Shown here one piece after another: positions 46,492-51,607 of a DNA stretch of 51,607 bases. The notes beneath the pieces were generated by a model. It saw only the letters and a program-made list of their open reading frames with translations. It was not told the origin of the DNA and searched no databases. Both the position numbers and the translations under genes were made by a program. Numbering within the stretch: position 1 is the stretch's first letter; each line of letters opens with the position of its first letter. The stretch comes from Palsa-459 sp035937595 (GTDB taxonomy: Bacteria; Actinomycetota; Acidimicrobiia; Acidimicrobiales; RAAP-2), in the NCBI GenBank assembly GCA_035937595.1, contig DASZHS010000042.1, positions 1-51,607 of the forward strand, in the 5' to 3' direction.

Positions 46492-47157
46492 TCAGCTCGG
46501 GGTGACCGAGGCTGCCTTGGAGGGCGTCCCGGTGCCGTACGCGTTCGTCGCGGACACCGTCACGGTGTAGGCAGCGCCTGAGGTCAGCCCGGCGATCTGG
46601 CAGGAGTGGCCGGCCTTGGTGAGCAGCGTGGACGCCGTCGAGCAGCTGAAGCCGCCAGGTGCGGCGGTCGCGGTGTACCCGGTGACCTTGGCGACGCTGC
46701 TCGGCTTCGGCGCCGCCCAGGACACGGCCACCTTCGCCTTCCCCGACGTCGCCCGGACCGACTGGGGCGGGCCGGGGACCCCGACGAGCGCCGTCACGTC
46801 GGACGACGGCGCCGAGGTGCCGAGCACGCTCTTGGCGACGACGGTGACGTCGTAGACCACTCCGTTGCTCAGCGGCAGCACGGTGCAGGCGTCGCCGTGC
46901 GCCAGGCACGTGACGGAGAGGTGCCCGGGCGCCTTGGCCGTCGCGAGGAAGCTGATCACCCCGGTGGTCGACTCCGTCCAGCTGACGTGCAGCGAGCGGT
47001 TGCCCGCGCCAGCGGTGACCGACGACGGCGACTCCGGCGACGACCGGGGTGCGACGGGCGCGGCGATCGGCGAGAGGACGATCAGGGAGACGGCCGTGAG
47101 CGCGAGCGCCGCCGCACTGGCGCCTGCGGTGCGTCGGGTGAACCTGGTGCCTCTCAT
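46492..47157 (-). CDS. Secreted protein with two fibronectin type III domains
   Basis: A 221-residue exported protein. Signal peptide about 10-33 (ASAAALALTAVSLIVLSPIAA). Two FN3-like domains follow: the first about 45-125 (NRSLHVSWTESTTGVISFLATA, YDVTVVAKSVLGTSAPS) and the second about 130-220 (PGPPQSVRATSGKAKVAVSW, GYTATAA, YTVTVSATNAYGTGTPS). Each has a cysteine pair (TCLAHGDACTV; SCSTAST with HSCQIA), unusual for FN3. It lacks a catalytic domain, so it may be an adhesion or carbohydrate-binding module. GGAGG is six nt before the ATG at 47157. Confidence 0.8.
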   Translation of the reverse strand: MRGTRFTRRTAGASAAALALTAVSLIVLSPIAAPVAPRSSPESPSSVTAGAGNRSLHVSWTESTTGVISFLATAKAPGHLSVTCLAHGDACTVLPLSNGVVYDVTVVAKSVLGTSAPSSDVTALVGVPGPPQSVRATSGKAKVAVSWAAPKPSSVAKVTGYTATAAPGGFSCSTASTLLTKAGHSCQIAGLTSGAAYTVTVSATNAYGTGTPSKAASVTPS

Positions 47158-47278
47158 CGCGCCTCCAAGGGAGCTCTCGTTGATGGTCATGCCCCAGATG
47201 CCGGGGTCCAAACAGCAATACTTCTCCCTCGCGCCGGGGTTCTGACGGCGACGGTGCGTCGCTGTCGAGGCGGGTCCG

Positions 47279-49396
47279 TCACGAAGGTGTGGCCCACTGT
47301 CGGCCCAGCTCGAACCAGACCGTCTTGGTGGAGCCGCCGACGGACCACTCCACCCCCCAGTCGTCGGCGAGCTCCCCGACGATCTGCAGCCCCCTTCCGT
47401 GCGGTTCCATGACCCGGATGCCGTGCTGGACGGGGATGCCCGACCCCTCGTCGGTGATCCCCACCCGAATACAGGAGGAACTGCGGTCCTTGACGATGAC
47501 GACCTCGAAGTTGGTCGCGGCGTGCCGCACGGCGTTGGTGGCGAGCTCCGAGACGAGGACCTCCACCAGCTCGAGCTCGTCCGGGGTGCGACCCTCGAGC
47601 GAGGCGCTCACGAAGGCCCGTGCGCGACGCACCGAGCCGTCGTCGTGCGTGAACCGACGCGTCGTCGTGGTCGTGTGCTCGCCGAGTGCGCGCCAGGAGG
47701 GTCCCGGGCTCGGCTCCGCCGCCGAGAGCGATGGCGCCCACTGCAGGCCCAGGAGGGCGACGTCGTCGTCGGTCCCCGCGGGCACGAGGGTGTCGACGAT
47801 GTCCGTCAACATCTGGTCGATGGGCAGGTCCGGGGTCGGGACGGCGCGTCGCAGCCGCTCCAGGCCATCGTCCAGCGAGCGATCGCGTCGCTCCACCAGT
47901 CCGTCGGTGTACAGGACGAGGGACGAGCCCGCGGCGAGCGAGATCCGCGCGGACTGCCGCGGGATCGTCGACGCCACGCCGACCGGCGCGTTCACGGGCA
48001 CCGGGAGGAACCGAGCGCCCCGCGCGTCGACGAGGAGCGGGGGGAGGTGGCCGGCGCTCGCGAGCACGGCGGCCTGGCGTGGCACGTCGAGCGCGGCGCA
48101 GATGACCGTGGCGAAGCACTGGTCTCGCTCGACGTCGACGAGGTCACCGAGCTTCTGGAGGACCGCGTCGGGTGCGTCACCCTGCACCGCGTACGCCTTG
48201 ATCGCGTGGCGAAGCGTGGCCATGACGGTCGCCGCGCGCAGGCCGCGCCCCGAGACGTCGCCGACGGTGAGGAACAGGTGCTCGTCGTCGATCGAGATCG
48301 CGTCGTACCAGTCCCCTCCGACCTCGAGGTTCTTGACGCCCGCGACGTAGCGAGCGGCCATCCGGACCCCCGGGAACGAGGGCTCCTCGGCAGGCAGCAA
48401 GGAGTGCTGCAGCGTCTCTGCGATCCCCCGCTGCGTGTCGAACTGCGCGGTCCGATCGATGGCGAGGCGTTCGGCGCGCACACGGCGCCGGGTCAGCCGC
48501 TCGGTGGTCGCCGCGGCAGTGACCGCCAGGGCCAGGCCGCCCGCCCCGAGGACCCAGGGCGTGGTGCGCGGGAGGACGCCGGAAGGGCGTCTGGCGAGGA
48601 CGGTGACGATCGTGACGTGCCCGTTGCCGAAGCCGACGACGGCCTTTGCCGAGGTACCGGAGCCTGAGAGCCCTTGCGTGGACTCCATCAGGACCGACGG
48701 CGTCGAGGAGCGCCCGAGGTACAGGGAGAAGTCGATCCCCGCGAACTGGGGCGGCGGCGCCGGCGGCGGGCTCTCGGCGTAGACGATCAGCCGAGGCGTC
48801 CCGGGCAGGACCTCGGCGAAGCCCAAGCCCACGAGGTGCCCGGTCGTGAGGCCGGTGATCCACAGCTGCGGGCTCGGACGCACGGAGCCGAGGAATCGGG
48901 CGGCCGCACCCCGACGTGACAAGAGCTCGGGCCGGATCCCCTCGACGAGCAGGAGGCGAGGACCCGCGCCGGTCCGCTGCCAGAGCGAGATCGACCGGAA
49001 GGGGGCTTCGTTTCCCACGTCAGTTCTAACGAATGCACCGAACGCGGCGACGCCAAACCTCACTTCGATCCGGTCAGCGGCGATCAGCGGCTGCTGGATC
49101 GCCGGGATCACGGCCTGGAGGGCGGTGTCCACCTGGCGGATCTGGGCGCGCAGGAGGCGATTGTCGCTGTCACGGATGGACGTCGCGGTCACCAGCGCGA
49201 GCGTGAACGACAGCGCCACGCCGACGACCAGCACCACCGCGCTGGGCCAGTGCAACGCGCGACGTCGCGCGGCACGTGGTGCGTCCGTGTCCGCGTCGGG
49301 GTTGGATGGCACCAGAGCTCGGCGTGCGGTCGCTCGGGCGTCGGACGGCGGACGCTCGCTCGGCTGGCGCTCTCGCCCTTGGGTGGTGCCGGCCAT
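47279..49396 (-). CDS. Membrane PP2C (SpoIIE-type) phosphatase with C-terminal HATPase domain
   Basis: A 705-residue sensor. A polar N-terminus leads to helix 1 (about 51-72), an extracytoplasmic sensor domain (about 75-278), helix 2 (about 280-298), a SpoIIE phosphatase (about 340-545, with LEVGGDWYDAI and LTVGDVSGRGLRAA holding the metal-binding Asp residues) and a C-terminal HATPase_c_2 kinase-like domain (about 570-700, with VSELATNAVRHA as N-box and ITDEGSGIP, GRGLQIVGELADDWG as G-boxes). It would dephosphorylate the STAS protein encoded just upstream on the same strand and so free the sigma factor, in response to an external signal. A kinase domain fused to the phosphatase is known in related regulators. 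GGAGG precedes the ATG. Confidence 0.88.
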   Translation of the reverse strand: MAGTTQGRERQPSERPPSDARATARRALVPSNPDADTDAPRAARRRALHWPSAVVLVVGVALSFTLALVTATSIRDSDNRLLRAQIRQVDTALQAVIPAIQQPLIAADRIEVRFGVAAFGAFVRTDVGNEAPFRSISLWQRTGAGPRLLLVEGIRPELLSRRGAAARFLGSVRPSPQLWITGLTTGHLVGLGFAEVLPGTPRLIVYAESPPPAPPPQFAGIDFSLYLGRSSTPSVLMESTQGLSGSGTSAKAVVGFGNGHVTIVTVLARRPSGVLPRTTPWVLGAGGLALAVTAAATTERLTRRRVRAERLAIDRTAQFDTQRGIAETLQHSLLPAEEPSFPGVRMAARYVAGVKNLEVGGDWYDAISIDDEHLFLTVGDVSGRGLRAATVMATLRHAIKAYAVQGDAPDAVLQKLGDLVDVERDQCFATVICAALDVPRQAAVLASAGHLPPLLVDARGARFLPVPVNAPVGVASTIPRQSARISLAAGSSLVLYTDGLVERRDRSLDDGLERLRRAVPTPDLPIDQMLTDIVDTLVPAGTDDDVALLGLQWAPSLSAAEPSPGPSWRALGEHTTTTTRRFTHDDGSVRRARAFVSASLEGRTPDELELVEVLVSELATNAVRHAATNFEVVIVKDRSSSCIRVGITDEGSGIPVQHGIRVMEPHGRGLQIVGELADDWGVEWSVGGSTKTVWFELGRQWATPS

Positions 49397-49524
49397 CTAG
49401 GCGTTGTCCTCCTGGTCGGACCGCAGCGACACCCCGGCGAGAGGGACGTGCGACCGGTCGCGTCGCTGGCACTGGCACTGGCTCGTCCCCGCCGCGATCG
49501 TGAGCGGCGCGGTGCGCGGTGCGT

Positions 49525-49863
49525 TCACAGACCTCGCACGGCGTCTTCGAGGGAGGGACGGACGTCGAAGATCTCGATGAGGCCGGTTGCCTCCAAGAGG
49601 CGGCGCATGGTCGGTCGGGTCACGACGAGGCGAAGGCTCGACAGCCCGTCGCTGGCCAGGTGCTGGTGGACCTCGACGAGGACGCTCAGTCCGCTTGAGT
49701 CGAGGAAGGCGACGTCCGTCAGGTCGACGACGACGACGCCTTCGCCCGGAGCGAACTCGGCGAGGATCGTTCGGAGCTCCGGCGCGGTCGCAAGATCGAC
49801 CTCGCCCTGGACGTGCGCGACGACGTGGGTGGGACGCCTCGTCACCTCGACGTGCATGCTCAC
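49525..49863 (-). CDS. STAS-domain anti-sigma-factor antagonist
   Basis: A 112-residue single STAS domain. VEVTRRPTHVVAHVQGEVDLATAPELRTIL is the first half; VVVVDLTDVAFLDSSGLSVLVEVHQHL has the phospho-accepting Ser in DSSGL; RLVVTRPTMRRLLEATGL is the last part. In the partner-switching scheme the unphosphorylated protein binds the anti-sigma factor and releases SigF. GGGAG is nine nt before the GTG at 49863; a candidate -10 (TAGCAT, 49902-49907) gives a leader of about 30 nt. It is divergent from the anti-sigma gene and 128 nt upstream of the SpoIIE-type gene on its own strand. Confidence 0.88.
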   Translation of the reverse strand: MSMHVEVTRRPTHVVAHVQGEVDLATAPELRTILAEFAPGEGVVVVDLTDVAFLDSSGLSVLVEVHQHLASDGLSSLRLVVTRPTMRRLLEATGLIEIFDVRPSLEDAVRGL

Positions 49864-50172
49864 GACGACGTGCTCCCTTCTGAGACCGGGACCGGTGGGT
49901 GATGCTAAGCGCCCGGCCACCGACGTGGGGGAAGCACGCCGGCGGCACCCGCGTCGGTAGGTGGCGCACCGCGCTTTGTGCACGGGCGCCCTCGCCCTCG
50001 GCAGGCTCGACCCCGCCCACTCTGCGCGCCGCACGCGGGAGCCGCTCGAGCCCGAGTCTCGGGCCGACGGTCGGAGCATCCGGTCGTAGTATCACCACGA
50101 TCTCGGTCACACGCCATCTGCGAGCCACAGGGGTACACGAGCCATGAGACATCGCAAGCTCGGGGGGGCGTG
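49864..50172. other. Divergent intergenic region of the sigma module
   Basis: 309 bases between the STAS and anti-sigma starts. Minus strand: TAGCAT at 49902-49907 as -10 for the STAS gene. Plus strand: TAGTAT at 50087-50092 may be the -10 of the anti-sigma/sigma pair, leaving an 80-nt leader. I found no GTTT-N16-GGGTA sequence, so direct SigF autoregulation is not evident. Confidence 0.4.
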
Positions 50173-50580
50173 GTGCAGTACGTAGAGCTGTCCGTCCCCG
50201 CCGCGCCGACGTACCTCTCGCTGATCCGACTCAGCGTCGGCTCCGTCGCGACGCGACTCGACGCGACGCTCGATGAGCTGGAGGACCTCCAGCTCGCCGT
50301 GGACGAGCTGTGCCTCCTGCTCCTCTCGAGCTCGACGTCAGAGGAGGGTCGGCTCCAGGTCCACATCGAGTGGGAGGGCGACCTCGTGGAGGTCCGCTGT
50401 GGACTCCCCGGCGCGGTCCGCTCCCTGGCGAACGGTCAATCCGCGTCCGGGCTAGGGCCAGAGGCGCTCTCGCGACAGATCCTCGATGCGCTGGTGGACG
50501 AGCACGGCGCCGACGTCGTCGACGGGGTGCTGACCGCATGGCTCAAGAAGCGCAGGGTGCCCGCCATCACGGGCCCATGA
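50173..50580 (+). CDS. Anti-sigma factor, RsbW-like HATPase with degenerate G-boxes
   Basis: A 135-residue protein. VQYVELSVPAAPTYLSLIRLSVGSVATRLDATLDELEDLQLAVDELCLLL is the RsbW/SpoIIAB-type first half: dimer interface, helix 1 and the N-box with Asp-Glu (DLQLAVDE). The following ATP-lid and G-boxes (DxGxG, GxG) are not recognisable: the sequence goes to HIEWEGDLVEVRCG and then LGPEALSRQILDALVDEHG. So it may bind the sigma factor without a working kinase. The final TGA overlaps the sigma ATG (ATGA). Two adjacent GTG codons (50170, 50173) are possible starts, with a G-rich stretch before them. Confidence 0.75.
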   Translation: MQYVELSVPAAPTYLSLIRLSVGSVATRLDATLDELEDLQLAVDELCLLLLSSSTSEEGRLQVHIEWEGDLVEVRCGLPGAVRSLANGQSASGLGPEALSRQILDALVDEHGADVVDGVLTAWLKKRRVPAITGP

Positions 50581-51314
50581 CGCCGAGCCGCAAGTCAGAG
50601 GAGTCCGCGGGCGTTCGGCTCGCCAGCTCCTCGACGACGAATGCGACGCGCGACGCGCTCATCACGTCGCACCTCGGCCTCGCCCACTTCCTCGCACGAC
50701 GATTCTCCGATCGTGGTGAGTCCCACGAGGAGCTGGTGCAGGTGGCATCCGTCGGGCTCGTGCAGGCGGCCGACCGCTTCAACCCCTCGCTGGGCGTCGA
50801 GTTCTCGACCTTCGCGACCAGCACGATCCTCGGTGAGCTCAAGCATCACTTCCGGGATCGTGGGTGGGCCCTCCGCACGCCCCGGCAGATTCAGGAGCAC
50901 TACCTCGAGGTCACCGCAGCAGCCTCAGAGCTCACGCACGAGCTGAAGCGGACCCCCAGCGTGAACGAGGTCGCCGCCGCGTGTCGGCTGACGAGCGAGG
51001 ACGTGCTCGTCGCGATGGAGGCGGGGCAGAGCTACCGCGTCGCGTCACTGGACGCCCCCTGGACGGAGTCCGAGTCGGTCGGGGACCAGGTGATGGGCAC
51101 CGAGGACGCGATCGACGTGATGGAGCAGCGCGCCCTGCTGCTGGCCGCCCTGGAGCGTCTCGGGCCGAGGGACCAGCAGCTCCTGCGCTTGCGATTCGTC
51201 GACGAGCTGAGCCAGTCGGAGATCGCCGATCGGATGGGCATGAGCCAGATGCACGTCTCGCGCCTCTTGCGGCGCGCGCTGGAGCTGCTTCGGGCGGCGC
51301 TCGCCGATGAGTGA
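50577..51314 (+). CDS. RNA polymerase sigma factor of the SigB/SigF/SigG group
   Basis: A 245-residue group 3 sigma factor. Region 2: LITSHLGLAHFLARRFSDRGESHEELVQVASVGLVQAADRFNPSLGVEFSTFATSTILGELKHHFRDRGWALRTPRQIQE in outline (only parts of it are quoted elsewhere); region 3: LTHELKRTPSVNEVAAACRL; region 4: LGPRDQQLLRLRFVDELSQSEIADRMGMSQMHVSRLLRRAL with the helix-turn-helix. GELKHHFRD and ALRTPRQIQE are SigF-group hallmarks. Translationally coupled to its anti-sigma gene. With the STAS and SpoIIE-type proteins it forms a complete stress or developmental switch; the regulon is not visible from here. Confidence 0.9.
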   Translation: MTPSRKSEESAGVRLASSSTTNATRDALITSHLGLAHFLARRFSDRGESHEELVQVASVGLVQAADRFNPSLGVEFSTFATSTILGELKHHFRDRGWALRTPRQIQEHYLEVTAAASELTHELKRTPSVNEVAAACRLTSEDVLVAMEAGQSYRVASLDAPWTESESVGDQVMGTEDAIDVMEQRALLLAALERLGPRDQQLLRLRFVDELSQSEIADRMGMSQMHVSRLLRRALELLRAALADE

Positions 51315-51416
51315 GCCAAAGGTCCCGCGCGGTGCGTCACGAGCGGCTGGCGGACGGGACGGCAGAGCTCGCCTAAATACGATGACACGGTCGTGCTGAG
51401 GTCGAACTGAGGTCCC

Positions 51417-51607
51417 GTGGTCCCGAATGAGCCAGCTTCTCGCCTCTCGACGTACCACGCGAAGCGGGACCCCGAGAAGACGCCCGAGCCGATGGCGTCG
51501 ACGTCGAGTTCGACGACGGACCATGACCCGATCTTCGTCATCCAGGAACACCACGCCCGTGCGCTGCACTGGGACTTTCGGCTCGAGCGCGACGGCGCCC
51601 TTGTCTC
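51417..51607 (+). CDS. DNA ligase D-type 3'-phosphoesterase (partial, runs off right edge)
   Basis: The plus strand is open from GTG 51417 (an in-frame TGA lies nine bases upstream) to the end. The 63 visible residues include LSTYHAKRDPEKTPEP, the usual N-terminal segment, and FVIQEHHARALHWDFRLERDG, the core motif of the LigD phosphoesterase (PE) domain, with the metal-binding His, His and Asp of HHxxxLHxDFRLE. PE domains trim 3'-phosphates and ribonucleotides during end joining; they occur fused in LigD or as separate small proteins. The rest is outside the window, so it is not known whether a ligase domain follows. Confidence 0.82.
   Translation, partial: MVPNEPASRLSTYHAKRDPEKTPEPMASTSSSTTDHDPIFVIQEHHARALHWDFRLERDGALV

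Overview
The window is about 51.6 kb of very GC-rich DNA, densely packed and with many GTG starts. Its gene families are actinobacterial: a Streptomyces-type SUF set with a Rieske ferredoxin, a TIGR03086-type protein, LytR-CpsA-Psr, FadE-type dehydrogenases, and a SpoIIE/STAS/anti-sigma/SigF set. My inference is a free-living high-GC actinobacterium, possibly Acidimicrobiia. I see no rRNA, tRNA, CRISPR, insertion sequence or phage gene; it reads as ordinary chromosome.

Layout. 1-5.2 kb: membrane protein (cut by the left edge), VOC protein, HhH-GPD DNA repair protein, thiE, an alpha/beta hydrolase with a Gly in place of the nucleophile, acyl-CoA dehydrogenase, MBL-fold hydrolase, TIGR03086 protein. 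5.4-17.6 kb: a rearranged SUF iron-sulfur locus, with sufC1-sufS-sufU on +, sufD-Rieske-sufC2 on -, and sufB 4.5 kb away on -. Inside it lie an LCP cell-wall ligase, a crotonase, a four-cysteine protein, two tandem GNAT acetyltransferases and an ECF41-type sigma factor with a divergent VOC gene. 17.6-24.8 kb: oligopeptidase, tryptophanase, membrane protein, RfbC-like epimerase, flavin reductase, epoxide-hydrolase-like protein, mutY. 24.8-29.9 kb: three enzymes that fit the lower ethylmalonyl-CoA pathway (MaoC hydratase, methylsuccinyl-CoA-type dehydrogenase, CitE-like lyase), interleaved with other genes. 30-35.7 kb: SRPBCC, dienelactone hydrolase, NlpC/P60, lgt-like, GT-C-like and DUF347 membrane proteins. 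35.9-39.7 kb: sulfate ABC transporter operon sbp-cysT-cysW-cysA. 39.8-47.2 kb: a run of mostly exported proteins of unknown function, all on -. 47.3-51.3 kb: a partner-switching sigma module (SpoIIE-type phosphatase, STAS antagonist, anti-sigma, SigB/F sigma). The right edge cuts a LigD-type 3'-phosphoesterase gene.

Two general features. Many first genes of transcription units have a TAnnnT-like -10 element 5-7 nt before the start codon, implying leaderless mRNAs. Operon genes are commonly coupled by 4-bp start/stop overlaps (sufC1/sufS, Rieske/sufC2, sufD/Rieske, lgt/GT-C, cysT/cysW, anti-sigma/sigma).

Most unusual: the split SUF locus with two divergent SufC proteins; a strong terminator-like hairpin inside the sbp/cysT overlap; paired ECF41-type promoters; a 14-repeat cysteine-paired secreted propeller; a duplicated 15-residue motif in the cytoplasmic tail of the LCP protein; and a hydrolase lacking its nucleophile.
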